In this document: positions 24,167-31,814 of the stretch, in pieces
Layout: each line of letters opens with the position of its first letter
Position numbering within the stretch: the first letter of the stretch is position 1
From: Lachnotalea sp. AF33-28
GTDB taxonomy: Bacteria; Bacillota; Clostridia; Lachnospirales; Lachnospiraceae
DNA: 56,540 nucleotides
Assembly (NCBI RefSeq): GCF_003477885.1
Contig: NZ_QUEE01000021.1
Coordinates: 1 to 56,540, forward strand
Direction: 5' to 3'
Notes under the pieces: generated by a model
What the model was told of the DNA's origin: nothing
Seen by the model: only the letters and a program-made list of their open reading frames with translations
Databases searched by the model: none
Made by a program: the position numbers and the translations under genes

Positions 24167-25504
24167 ATGAAATTAATGTTTGTCTCATTGGGCTGTGATA
24201 AAAATCTCGTGGACACCGAAGTGATGCTTGGTCTGCTGAAAGAAGGCGGGTTTGAATTCACAGACGATGAAACGGAAGCGGAGGTGATTGTGATCAACAC
24301 CTGCTGTTTCATCGGCGACGCCAAGGAGGAGAGCATCAATACCATACTTGAGATGGCCCAGTTAAAAGAAAACGGCAAGTGCCGGGTGCTGCTGGCAGCC
24401 GGCTGTCTGGTACAGCGCTACAGAGAAGAGGTGCTTGAAGAGATACCGGAACTGGACGGGATTCTTGGCACCACTTCCTATGACGATATCGTTGCCGCAG
24501 TAAACGGAGCCCTCTCCGGCCAAAAAATCTGCGATCTCAAGGACTGCAACAAATCGCCGGAGGTACACAGCCGCAGAGTTGTGACCACGGGCGGACATTA
24601 TGCTTTCTTAAAGATCGCGGAAGGCTGCGACAAACACTGCACTTACTGCGTCATTCCCAGCGTGCGGGGGAGCTACCGGAGCGTGCCTATGGAGATATTG
24701 CTGGAGGATGCGGCCAGCCTGGCAGAACAGGGCGTGAAGGAACTGATCCTGGTAGCTCAGGAGACCACACTCTACGGAATTGACTTGTATGGGGAGAAGC
24801 GCCTGCCCATGCTTCTTAGAAAATTGGCCGGGATTCCCGGCATATGCTGGATACGTCTGCAGTACTGCTATCCGGAGGAGATTACGGATGAATTGATCCG
24901 GGCTATCAAAGAGGAATCGAAGGTCTGTCATTATCTGGATATCCCGATACAGCACGGCAGCGATCCGATTTTAAAAGCGATGGGCCGCAGGACCAGCCAG
25001 GCCCAGTTAAGAGAGCTGATTGAGAAGCTTAGGAGAGAAATACCGGATATCGCGCTGCGCACAACACTGATAACCGGATTTCCCGGCGAGACACAGCAAG
25101 ACCATGAGGAAAATATGAGGTTTGTGGACCAAATGGAATTCGAACGCCTCGGCGTATTTACCTACTCCATGGAAGAAGATACTCCGGCGGCCCGCATGGA
25201 GCACCAGATAGAGGAAGAGGTGAAGGAGCAGCGCAGAGATGAGATCATGGAGCTGCAGCAGGAGATATCAATTGAGAAATCGGCATCCATGGTCGGCAGA
25301 ATACTGGATGTGATGATTGAGGGGAAAGTCGCGGATGAGAATGCATATGTGAGCCGTACCTATATGGACGCACCCAATGTGGACGGATATCTGTTCGTTC
25401 AGACAGCAGAACCGCTGATGACCGGCGATTTTGCCAGAGTCAGAGTTACAGGAGCACTGGAATATGATTTGATAGGAGAATTGTGCGATGAATACACCGA
25501 ATAA
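24167..25504 (+). CDS. rimO: Ribosomal protein S12 methylthiotransferase
   Basis: A radical-SAM enzyme that adds a methylthio group to an Asp of ribosomal protein S12. The 445-residue protein has the MTTase N-terminal domain (MKLMFVSLGCDKNLVDTEVM, with later Cys at NTCCFIGDAKEES), the radical-SAM cluster motif GCDKHCTYCVIPS (CxxxCxxC), and a C-terminal TRAM domain (VGRILDVMIEG...GALEYDLIGEL). The SLGCDKNLVD signature favours RimO over MiaB. The ATG at 24167 has TTTGGAGGATACTTT upstream; upstream in-frame codons run through the intergenic hairpin. It overlaps pgsA by 17 nt. Confidence 0.95.
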   Translation: MKLMFVSLGCDKNLVDTEVMLGLLKEGGFEFTDDETEAEVIVINTCCFIGDAKEESINTILEMAQLKENGKCRVLLAAGCLVQRYREEVLEEIPELDGILGTTSYDDIVAAVNGALSGQKICDLKDCNKSPEVHSRRVVTTGGHYAFLKIAEGCDKHCTYCVIPSVRGSYRSVPMEILLEDAASLAEQGVKELILVAQETTLYGIDLYGEKRLPMLLRKLAGIPGICWIRLQYCYPEEITDELIRAIKEESKVCHYLDIPIQHGSDPILKAMGRRTSQAQLRELIEKLRREIPDIALRTTLITGFPGETQQDHEENMRFVDQMEFERLGVFTYSMEEDTPAARMEHQIEEEVKEQRRDEIMELQQEISIEKSASMVGRILDVMIEGKVADENAYVSRTYMDAPNVDGYLFVQTAEPLMTGDFARVRVTGALEYDLIGELCDEYTE

Positions 25505-26033
25505 ACTTACAATTTTAAGAGTCATCCTGATCCCGTTTTTCGTTCTGTTTCTGTTGACCGATCTGGGCGGTGAATACAGCAATTATATTGCGCTTGCCAT
25601 TTTCGCTGCGGCCAGCCTGACTGATCTTCTGGACGGCAAGATCGCGAGAAAATACCATCTGGTAACTAATTTCGGCAAGTTTATGGACCCATTGGCGGAT
25701 AAGCTATTGGTGTGTTCGGCGCTGATCTGCTTTGTGGAGATGGGCGTGCTTCCCGCATGGATGGTGATTGTCATCATCAGCCGTGAATTCATTATCAGCG
25801 GATTTCGGCTTGTCGCTTCGGACAATGGCGTTGTGATCGCCGCGAGCTACTGGGGTAAGTTCAAGACTGTGTCACAGATGGCGATGACACTGCTTTTAAT
25901 TGCAGATATACCGTACAGACCTTTTGAAATCCTGGAACAGGTGCTCATATGGCTGGCGCTGGCTCTGACTGTGATATCGCTGATCGATTACATGAGAAAA
26001 AATATTGATGTGCTGAAAGAGGGGAACAGATAA
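25488..26033 (+). CDS. pgsA: CDP-diacylglycerol--glycerol-3-phosphate 3-phosphatidyltransferase
   Basis: A membrane enzyme forming phosphatidylglycerol phosphate, the precursor of phosphatidylglycerol and cardiolipin. The CDP-alcohol transferase signature is clear: LLDGKIARKYHLVTNFGKFMDPLADK. About five hydrophobic segments are visible (for example LTILRVILIPFFVLFLL and YIALAIFAAASL). At 181 residues the length is standard. It starts within the end of rimO and shares TAATG with cinA, so the three form a translationally coupled set, as in other Bacillota. Confidence 0.94.
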   Translation: MNTPNKLTILRVILIPFFVLFLLTDLGGEYSNYIALAIFAAASLTDLLDGKIARKYHLVTNFGKFMDPLADKLLVCSALICFVEMGVLPAWMVIVIISREFIISGFRLVASDNGVVIAASYWGKFKTVSQMAMTLLLIADIPYRPFEILEQVLIWLALALTVISLIDYMRKNIDVLKEGNR

Positions 26034-27280
26034 TGGTTGTAGAGCTGATATCCGTAGGAACAGAGATTCTGCTTGGAAATATTGTGAATACAAACGCGCA
26101 GTACCTGTCGGAGAAATGTGCGCTTCTGGGACTTTCCGTTTATTATCAGACCGTTGTAGGGGACAACGAACAGCGGCTGACGGATGCGGTGACCACCGCA
26201 TTCGGCCGCAGTGATGTGGTAATCCTGACCGGGGGACTTGGGCCTACCGAAGACGATCTGACAAAGGAAGTCTGTGCGAAAGTGATGGATCTGCCTCTTT
26301 CGGAGGATGCGCATACGCGCCGCCGCATTGAAACGTACTTAAACAACAGCGTCTATAAGGTGATTCCGGATAATAACTGGAAGCAGGCCATGGTCCCGGA
26401 AGGGGCGAAGGTGCTGGATAACGGCAACGGGACGGCGCCCGGCCTGATCATGGAGAAAAACGGTAAAATAGCAGTTCTGCTTTCCGGACCGCCAAACGAG
26501 CTGTATCCGCTGTTTGAAGAGCAGGTCGCGCCGTATTTAAACAGCCTGCAGCCGGAAACGATCTATTCGCAGATGGTCAAGATCTGCGGGATTGGCGAAA
26601 GCCAGGTGGAGACGATGATCAAAGATATGGTGGACGCACAGACCAATCCTACCATCGCGCCCTACGCCAAGACCGGCGAGGTACACCTTAGGATTACTGC
26701 AAAAGCGAAGGATGAGGAAGAAGCCGTAAAGCTCATGAAACCTGTGGTGAAAGAGCTGAAAAAGCGTTTTGGCATGAATATCTACACCACGAAAGCCGAG
26801 GATACTCTGGAGGATGTGGTGGTCCGCCTGCTTAAAAAATATGACCTGACCGTAGCCACTGCAGAGTCCTGTACCGGAGGGCTTCTTTCGGGCAGACTGA
26901 TCAACGTGCCCGGGGCTTCCGATGTCTTTAAGGAAGGCTTTGTAACCTATTCCAATAAAGCAAAGAGAAAATATCTGGATGTGAGCAAACCGACGCTGAA
27001 GAAATATGGGGCTGTGAGCGAGGAAACAGCCAAAGAGATGGCCAAAGGCGGAGTATTCGCTTCCGACAGCGACGCATGCATCGCCGTTACCGGGATCGCA
27101 GGTCCTGACGGAGGCACGGAAGAAAAACCGGTGGGTACGGTATACATCGGCTGTTATATCAACAATACGGTTAAGGTTGAGAAATTCCGTTTTAAAGGCA
27201 ATCGCGCCAAGGTGCGGGAACAGGCTGTAACAAAGGGACTGGATCTTCTGCGCCGCTGTATTCTGGAAAATTATAAATAG
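26033..27280 (+). CDS. cinA: CinA family protein (nicotinamide-nucleotide amidohydrolase / competence-damage inducible)
   Basis: A 415-residue two-domain protein. The N-terminal molybdopterin-binding-like domain (ELISVGTEILLGNIVNTNAQYLS; ILTGGLGPTEDDLTKEV) is followed by the C-terminal CinA domain (VATAESCTGGLLSGRLINVPGAS; AVTGIAGPDGGTEEKPVGTV), which in characterised members deamidates nicotinamide mononucleotide. It overlaps pgsA by one base. In many Bacillota recA follows cinA; here recA is absent and an unknown 472-residue gene follows. Cytoplasmic. Confidence 0.94.
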   Translation: MVVELISVGTEILLGNIVNTNAQYLSEKCALLGLSVYYQTVVGDNEQRLTDAVTTAFGRSDVVILTGGLGPTEDDLTKEVCAKVMDLPLSEDAHTRRRIETYLNNSVYKVIPDNNWKQAMVPEGAKVLDNGNGTAPGLIMEKNGKIAVLLSGPPNELYPLFEEQVAPYLNSLQPETIYSQMVKICGIGESQVETMIKDMVDAQTNPTIAPYAKTGEVHLRITAKAKDEEEAVKLMKPVVKELKKRFGMNIYTTKAEDTLEDVVVRLLKKYDLTVATAESCTGGLLSGRLINVPGASDVFKEGFVTYSNKAKRKYLDVSKPTLKKYGAVSEETAKEMAKGGVFASDSDACIAVTGIAGPDGGTEEKPVGTVYIGCYINNTVKVEKFRFKGNRAKVREQAVTKGLDLLRRCILENYK

Positions 27281-27302
27281 AACACAGAAGGGATAAATCA
27301 AC

Positions 27303-28721
27303 ATGGCAGATATCAACAAAACGATAAAAGAACTGGAACATAAAAAGGATGTGGACAGCAACCTGGCGTTTTACGGCAATTACATGATGTCCTTATCCAA
27401 CCGGCTTGCTTATATCAAAGCCGCCATGAACGCGGGCACGCTGTTTGAAATGAATATGGATATCGGGGAAGACTGCCCGGAGCTTAACGCTATGCTGGAA
27501 GGCATATGGCAGTGTCTAAGCCAGGATGTTCTGGGAGAATTTTCAGGACAGCAGTTCGAGCAGGCGGTGGAACACGCGGATACGCTGCGTAAAAGTATGA
27601 TCAGTGATGTGAAAAAGCTGACCGCCTATGCGGATCGCCTGCAGATCTACGAATATGTATTAAACAGGATGGAATACCGCTTTAAAGAAGATGCGCAGCA
27701 GGAAGTGAATACAGAGCTTTTCTCCAGAAGGCTGCTTACCCATGTGCTTGGGGATTCGGACAGACAGCTGGTTAACCTGCAGATTCAGGAGATGGTCGGC
27801 CAGCTTCCGCTTAGGATGACGAAGGCCAGATTTTACAACTATCTTCAGGATGCGCTGTCTCTGTACAACGGCGCGGATTCGGACAGCCTGGATGACTTTT
27901 TGTATATGCTGGAAAGCAAATGCATGCTGTCTGTGCCGGAAGGGTTCGGAGAGGGTTTTGAGGCATTAAACGGGATTCTGGATCAGCTTGAAAAGGCATC
28001 TTACAAAGAGCTGGATCAGCAGACTTTTGTAAGACTGCAGGGCATACTCAACAGAGGTGTGAGCACCGTCACCGATCTGATCAGCATCTATATGCTGGCG
28101 GCAGAGGTGATCAATCAGCTGTATGCGATCATCCTTTCCACCCCCTATGCGATGACCGATGTGGAGGAAAGGGATCTGTGCCGCAATATATTGAGCGGGA
28201 TAGTAAAAGAGCGGACAGAAGGTGTTTATAAAAGCCTGCCGGATGAAATTACGGAGCTCTACTATGAGCTGGAAGGACGGCAGGAAAACCTCATGGAACG
28301 TTATGACCATGCGGAATACATGCTGGATGAGATCAGGAGCAGCTTTCAGGATCTCCTTTCAGGTCTGATGCTGGATAAGATTTATGAGTCACTGTACCGG
28401 ATTCAAAAACTTCTGTCCACCAGCCTGTTTGTGGAGTTTTCAGAGGATGGAAATGAGTCTTTTCATGCCGGCCATGTGGATTCCGACCGTCTGGAGGAAT
28501 GCTTTGTGAGGCTGACGGGACAGTTTGACAGCCTGTTTTCCAGCCTTGAAAAGCCGGTTATGCGAGCGGTTATGGCCTATGCCCTGTCCTCATTTCCGGT
28601 GTTTTTCCAGTCGGCCGATGAAATTGAGCAGTATATCAGGGACAGCCTGGACGGCTGCCGTGATTCGGCGGAGCGCGCCGCCTGTATGGAGATACTGAAT
28701 CAGATGATGAATGAGGCCTGA
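27303..28721 (+). CDS. Hypothetical protein (472 aa), helical
   Basis: I do not recognise the family. The protein is acidic, soluble and almost entirely helical by composition, without signal peptide or membrane segment. There are long amphipathic stretches (DLGEF-type helices, KERTEGVYKSLPDEITELYYELEG; RYDHAEYMLDEIRSSFQDLLSGLMLDKIYESLYRIQKL). No catalytic or metal motif stands out. It starts 22 nt after cinA with an AAGGGATAAATCAAC leader, so it probably belongs to the same transcript, and it is followed by another unknown gene. A structural or adaptor role is possible but is not supported by evidence. Confidence 0.7.
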   Translation: MADINKTIKELEHKKDVDSNLAFYGNYMMSLSNRLAYIKAAMNAGTLFEMNMDIGEDCPELNAMLEGIWQCLSQDVLGEFSGQQFEQAVEHADTLRKSMISDVKKLTAYADRLQIYEYVLNRMEYRFKEDAQQEVNTELFSRRLLTHVLGDSDRQLVNLQIQEMVGQLPLRMTKARFYNYLQDALSLYNGADSDSLDDFLYMLESKCMLSVPEGFGEGFEALNGILDQLEKASYKELDQQTFVRLQGILNRGVSTVTDLISIYMLAAEVINQLYAIILSTPYAMTDVEERDLCRNILSGIVKERTEGVYKSLPDEITELYYELEGRQENLMERYDHAEYMLDEIRSSFQDLLSGLMLDKIYESLYRIQKLLSTSLFVEFSEDGNESFHAGHVDSDRLEECFVRLTGQFDSLFSSLEKPVMRAVMAYALSSFPVFFQSADEIEQYIRDSLDGCRDSAERAACMEILNQMMNEA

Positions 28722-28774
28722 CAGTATACTCCCGGGTAGTGGCTGTGAAGCAGGGTTTAACAGAGGAAATAAAT

Positions 28775-29104
28775 GTGAATAATATGACATGGTATGAAAA
28801 TCTGTATATAGGTGAAAATGTAAAGAAGAGAGCGCCGCGCGTGATCAGGGCTCTGAAGCGGGGGAAATTTGCCGCGCGCGCCTATGTGATCGCGCTGGCA
28901 TCCAATCCTGCAAATCTTCTGGATCTTTACCCGGCTTTTGTCTTAAGGCAGGAGCATTTTCAGACAGAACGCCTGTCGATTGTAGGGCTTGCCGCTGACA
29001 AGGAAGAGGCCATGGAGGTGGCGGCAGTCATTGTAGAGGAGACGCTTAGCCATACCGGCAGTACGGATGTGCGAAAGTATCTTAAAGTAGAAGAAGAGCG
29101 CTGA
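28775..29104 (+). CDS. Hypothetical protein (109 aa)
   Basis: Starts at GTG 28775, with AGAGGA 7 nt upstream; the internal ATG at 28784 and an upstream GTG at 28739 are alternatives. The N-terminal half is basic (VKKRAPRVIRALKRGKFAARAYVIAL), then an apolar core leads to a helix with EEAMEVAAVIVEETL. No family is recognised; conservation next to ytfI-gerW in Lachnospiraceae is my impression only. The end (GAAGAGCGCTGA) and the following GGTCATC resemble a degenerate copy of the two-hairpin element found before gerW. Confidence 0.65.
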   Translation: MNNMTWYENLYIGENVKKRAPRVIRALKRGKFAARAYVIALASNPANLLDLYPAFVLRQEHFQTERLSIVGLAADKEEAMEVAAVIVEETLSHTGSTDVRKYLKVEEER

Positions 29105-29169
29105 AATGCACATGGGTCATCGGCAGCTGACGATGAGCGTATTCGAGACATGAGGAAGGATGTGGTGCG

Positions 29170-30204
29170 TTGCTTGCTATTTTACTGGGAGTGCTGAAAG
29201 TCATCGGCATCCTGCTTCTGATTTTGCTTTGCCTGATCCTGCTCGTTGTCAGTACGGTATTAGTTGTACCTGTACGCTATGAGGGGAAGGCGTCCTGGCT
29301 TGGCAGACCGGAGGGCAGCCTTCGGATTTCCTGGCTTATGAGAGCGCTGTCGGTCCGGCTGACTTATGACGGAGATAAAAGCGGGACGGTGATCCGTGTC
29401 TTCGGTATCCGGCTTGGAAAGCGCCGGTCTTCTAAAAAGAAACGGACCCGTGCCAGGAAGAAAGCAGGAAAAGCAGTAAGTGAAACAGAAGAAAAGCCGG
29501 TTTCATCGGATGCTGTCTCAAATGAGTCTGTTGATGCGCAGGCCGAGAATAAAACTGTAAATGAAACTGCTGTTAAAGAAACTGCCATAAATGAATCTGC
29601 CATTAAAGAAACTGCTGTAAAAGAAACCGCCGATGATAAAAACGCAGGGGAGTTAAAGACAGTCCCTGACGGGAAGACATGTGAAGATGATGCGGTAAAA
29701 ATCGGTTCCCCGTCTCCTTCTGTGCATATAAGCTTTTTTGCGAAATTCAAAAACGTTTTTCAAAGAATAAAAAATGCGATACAAAACTTTAAATTTACGG
29801 TTAACAGTATTTGTGATAAACTGGTAGCAGCTAAAGATAAAGCAGCTTGGTTCTGGCAATTCCTCAATGAAGAACCGGCAAAAAAGGCGCTTGCTTTTAT
29901 AAAACTTCAGTGCGGTGGCCTGTTTCGGCATTTAAAACCTAAAAAATTCCAGCTGACGCTGCGCTTCGGTTTTGAAGATCCGGCGATGACCGGTCAGGTC
30001 TTAGCAGCGGTCTCGATGTTCTACGGCTGGTATTGTGAACATGTGGATCTTTATGCCGATTTTGAGCAAGCGGTGCTGGAAGGAAATATATACATCAAAG
30101 GAAGAATAAGAGCCTTTTCTCTGCTGATAATAGGAGTAAAGCTTTTGTTGAATAGGAACCTAAGAAAAGTCTATAAGGGCTTTAGACAACAGGAAGCACA
30201 CTAA
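29170..30204 (+). CDS. DUF2953 domain-containing protein (YtfI-like)
   Basis: A 344-residue membrane-anchored protein. A long N-terminal hydrophobic helix (LLAILLGVLKVIGILLLILL and beyond) is followed by the DUF2953 start (VPVRYEGKASW). A low-complexity linker at about residues 95-165 contains imperfect repeats of the form NETAVKETAINESAIKETAV. The C-terminal part (LKPKKFQLTLRFGFEDPAMTGQVLAAVSMFYGWY) is the family core. It lies directly before gerW, matching the ytfI-ytfJ pair of B. subtilis, which suggests a sporulation or spore germination role. TTG start with AGGAAGGA upstream. The last residues (QQEAH) and stop codon come from the repeat element. Confidence 0.87.
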   Translation: MLAILLGVLKVIGILLLILLCLILLVVSTVLVVPVRYEGKASWLGRPEGSLRISWLMRALSVRLTYDGDKSGTVIRVFGIRLGKRRSSKKKRTRARKKAGKAVSETEEKPVSSDAVSNESVDAQAENKTVNETAVKETAINESAIKETAVKETADDKNAGELKTVPDGKTCEDDAVKIGSPSPSVHISFFAKFKNVFQRIKNAIQNFKFTVNSICDKLVAAKDKAAWFWQFLNEEPAKKALAFIKLQCGGLFRHLKPKKFQLTLRFGFEDPAMTGQVLAAVSMFYGWYCEHVDLYADFEQAVLEGNIYIKGRIRAFSLLIIGVKLLLNRNLRKVYKGFRQQEAH

Positions 30205-30245
30205 AAGTGTGCGCAGGTCATCCGCCTAGGCGGGTGACAGTATAA
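30192..30245 (+). repeat. Two-hairpin intercistronic element, gerW copy
   Basis: Stem 1 is GCACACT (30196-30202), loop AAA, AGTGTGC (30206-30212). Stem 2 is GTCATCCGCC (30217-30226), loop TA, GGCGGGTGAC (30229-30238). The ytfI stop TAA (30202-30204) is in the first hairpin, and the GGAGG of gerW (30246-30250) begins 7 nt after the second. Relative to the proA copy, the upper stem changes from AACC/GGTT to CGCC/GGCG while the U-G pair is kept. Confidence 0.85.
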
Positions 30246-30257
30246 GGAGGAAAATTC

Positions 30258-30653
30258 ATGGCAGAAAACAACTTTAATTCCACAGTAGAGACACTGTTTA
30301 AGGGAATGGACAATTTTATTACCACAAAGACGGTGGTGGGGGATGCGATCCATCTGGATAATACGATCATTCTTCCGTTAGTGGATGTGACATTCGGCTG
30401 CGGTGCGGGTGCAGGCATGAAGGAAGGAAAGAACAGCGCGGGCGGCGGTCTCACCGGCAAGATTTCTCCCAGCGCGATCCTGGTGATTCAGAACGGCTGC
30501 ACCAAACTTGTCAATGTTAAAAATCAGGACAGCATAACCAAGATTCTTGACATGGTTCCGGATATCATCAATAAATTCACCTCTAAAGAAAACGTGGACA
30601 TTTCCGACGATGAAGTGAAGAAGGCTGTGGATGAGTCCGGTCAGGAGGAGTAA
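30258..30653 (+). CDS. gerW: GerW family sporulation protein (YtfJ-like)
   Basis: A 131-residue protein with the GerW/YtfJ layout: MAENNFNSTVETLFKGMDNF, then KTVVGDAIHLDNTIILPLVDVTFG, a Gly-rich stretch (CGAGAGMKEGKNSAGGGLTG) and SPSAILVIQNG. In Bacillus it is a spore protein needed for efficient germination; the role here is inferred, but it supports a spore-forming Clostridia lineage. The ATG has AAGGAGG 7-8 nt upstream and lies just after the two-hairpin element, which could affect access to the ribosome binding site. A terminator follows at 31017, beyond a small membrane ORF. Confidence 0.93.
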   Translation: MAENNFNSTVETLFKGMDNFITTKTVVGDAIHLDNTIILPLVDVTFGCGAGAGMKEGKNSAGGGLTGKISPSAILVIQNGCTKLVNVKNQDSITKILDMVPDIINKFTSKENVDISDDEVKKAVDESGQEE

Positions 30654-30777
30654 AGGGCCCACTTGTGATTAAAAAACATAAAACCGTCTGAAATTGCGCA
30701 CATTTCTGGCATGAATCCGCATAGGATATAATAAGCAATCTGGTGATACAGTGTCATCTGTCATGCGGGAGGTTGGT

Positions 30778-30918
30778 ATGAGACGGTTGATTGGCCTTAT
30801 TCTGTTCTGGGTCGGTGTGGGCATGGCGCTTGTGCTGATCTTTCCTAAAAGCTTTTTGCTGGTATGCATTGCGGCCGGCCTGATTATAGCGGGATACAAT
30901 CTGTTCTGCAGCTGCTAG
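30778..30918 (+). CDS. Small membrane protein (46 aa)
   Basis: Starts MRRLIGLILFWVGVGMALVL with GGGAGG 5 nt before the ATG, and ends in NLFCSC. Two hydrophobic helices (residues ~4-20 and ~25-40) are separated by a short FPKS turn, so it should be a hairpin membrane protein. It lies 124 nt after gerW on the same strand. No function can be assigned, but the good start context and clean transmembrane pattern support a real gene. The stop codon lies in the left arm of a 77-bp inverted repeat. Confidence 0.6.
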   Translation: MRRLIGLILFWVGVGMALVLIFPKSFLLVCIAAGLIIAGYNLFCSC

Positions 30919-30991
30919 AGCGTGTTTGAAAATTGTGTTCCGTAAGATGTGTGTCACACATTGTGGAAATGAATTTTAAAACACGTTCTAG
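30915..30991. repeat. 77-bp imperfect inverted repeat
   Basis: Ends CTAGAGCGTGTTT / AAACACGTTCTAG (12 of 13 paired); the arms continue imperfectly to a GTGTGTCACACA centre. It looks like a small MITE or IS-derived palindrome without coding capacity. It is distinct from the GTTACT family. Confidence 0.6.
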
Positions 30992-31016
30992 GGGGACGGG
31001 TTCGTGTATATTGAAA

Positions 31017-31059
31017 GGGGCATGACAGAGCGGGACACCGTCTGCATGTTCCTTTTTTT
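31017..31059 (+). terminator. Intrinsic terminator after the gerW region
   Basis: GGGGCATGaCAGA pairs with TCTGcATGttCC, followed by seven T residues. It ends the ytfI-gerW-small-ORF transcript ahead of the marR promoter. Confidence 0.75.
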
Positions 31060-31067
31060 GATTTATA

Positions 31068-31110
31068 AAGCGACCCGCCGCAGGCGAAAACCCCCATAAG
31101 CGGGATTCTT
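31068..31110. repeat. AAGCGACCCGCCGCAGGCG repeat, copy 1
   Basis: This 19-bp sequence plus a following AGCGGGATTCTT is repeated at 55622-55664, where the intervening segment forms an AATCCCGCgAGCGGGATT hairpin. No coding potential was seen. Confidence 0.55.
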
Positions 31111-31135
31111 CGCTGCATTCTTATTTGTTTTAGAA

Positions 31136-31178
31136 TTGACAGAGGATATAATTGATGTTAAAATAGTTAGCATGCTAA
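31136..31178 (+). promoter_or_regulatory. marR promoter with palindromic operator
   Basis: TTGACA (31136-31141), 17-nt spacer, TAAAAT (31159-31164). The 12-bp palindrome TTAGCATGCTAA (31167-31178) lies at the expected transcription start. The same palindrome occurs before the ABC exporter genes at 31736, so autorepression by the MarR protein is likely. Confidence 0.8.
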
Positions 31179-31247
31179 TTAATGACATCTGTGTTAAGAT
31201 GCGCTTTGCCTTCGGCCTGACGGCCGGCGGCGGGAGGGAGACACGAT

Positions 31248-31676
31248 ATGGTAGAGAATCATCAGCTAGGCCGGTTGATTAAAATGATCAGCAATAACTT
31301 TGATAAGCTGCTGAATCATCGGATCACGGATATCCAGCTCACATCCGCACAGTGTGATGTGCTCGCCTACCTGCATCATCATCAGGATTCGGAAGTGAAT
31401 CCGGTGGATCTGGAGAGAGCCTTTCATATGCAGAAACCCACGGTATCCGGCATATTAAAAAGGCTGGAGGAGAAGCAGTTCATCCGCATGCTGCCTGGCA
31501 GCACAGACAGCAGGTATAAAAGGATCGTGCTCACCGCCAAGGCTATGGAGCATCACCAGATGGTGATTAAAAATATCGATGAATTGAACCTGGTTATGTT
31601 TGACGGCATCAGCGATGAAGAAAAAGAAGAGCTGTGGAGGCTGTTAAGCAGGATGCTGAATAACATTACAGACTGA
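31248..31676 (+). CDS. MarR family transcriptional regulator
   Basis: A 142-residue winged-helix regulator. The dimerisation N-terminus (LGRLIKMISNNFDKLLNHRI) leads into the HTH and wing: LTSAQCDVLAYLHHH, FHMQKPTVSGILKRLEEKQFIRMLPGSTDSRYKRIVLTAKA. The ATG at 31248 has GGGAGGGAG upstream. It precedes two ABC exporter genes, a common arrangement in which MarR represses the pump until a toxic ligand binds. The palindrome TTAGCATGCTAA over its own promoter and before the exporter supports this. Ligand unknown. Confidence 0.93.
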   Translation: MVENHQLGRLIKMISNNFDKLLNHRITDIQLTSAQCDVLAYLHHHQDSEVNPVDLERAFHMQKPTVSGILKRLEEKQFIRMLPGSTDSRYKRIVLTAKAMEHHQMVIKNIDELNLVMFDGISDEEKEELWRLLSRMLNNITD

Positions 31677-31735
31677 CGGCTGACGGCACACCGTGAAAGA
31701 GTGCCGAGGCTCATCCAGTTTTGTTCTTTTGATGA

Positions 31736-31747
31736 TTAGCATGCTAA
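31736..31747. promoter_or_regulatory. Second MarR-type operator palindrome
   Basis: TTAGCATGCTAA, identical to the 12-bp palindrome at 31167-31178, lies 67 bp before the exporter start codon. No clear separate promoter was seen next to it. Confidence 0.7.
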
Positions 31748-31814
31748 CATAACGGCGGCTGTGAAGCCTGTTCCGTTAGAAAAATAATATGAAAATGAAA
31801 GAGAGGAAAACCAT

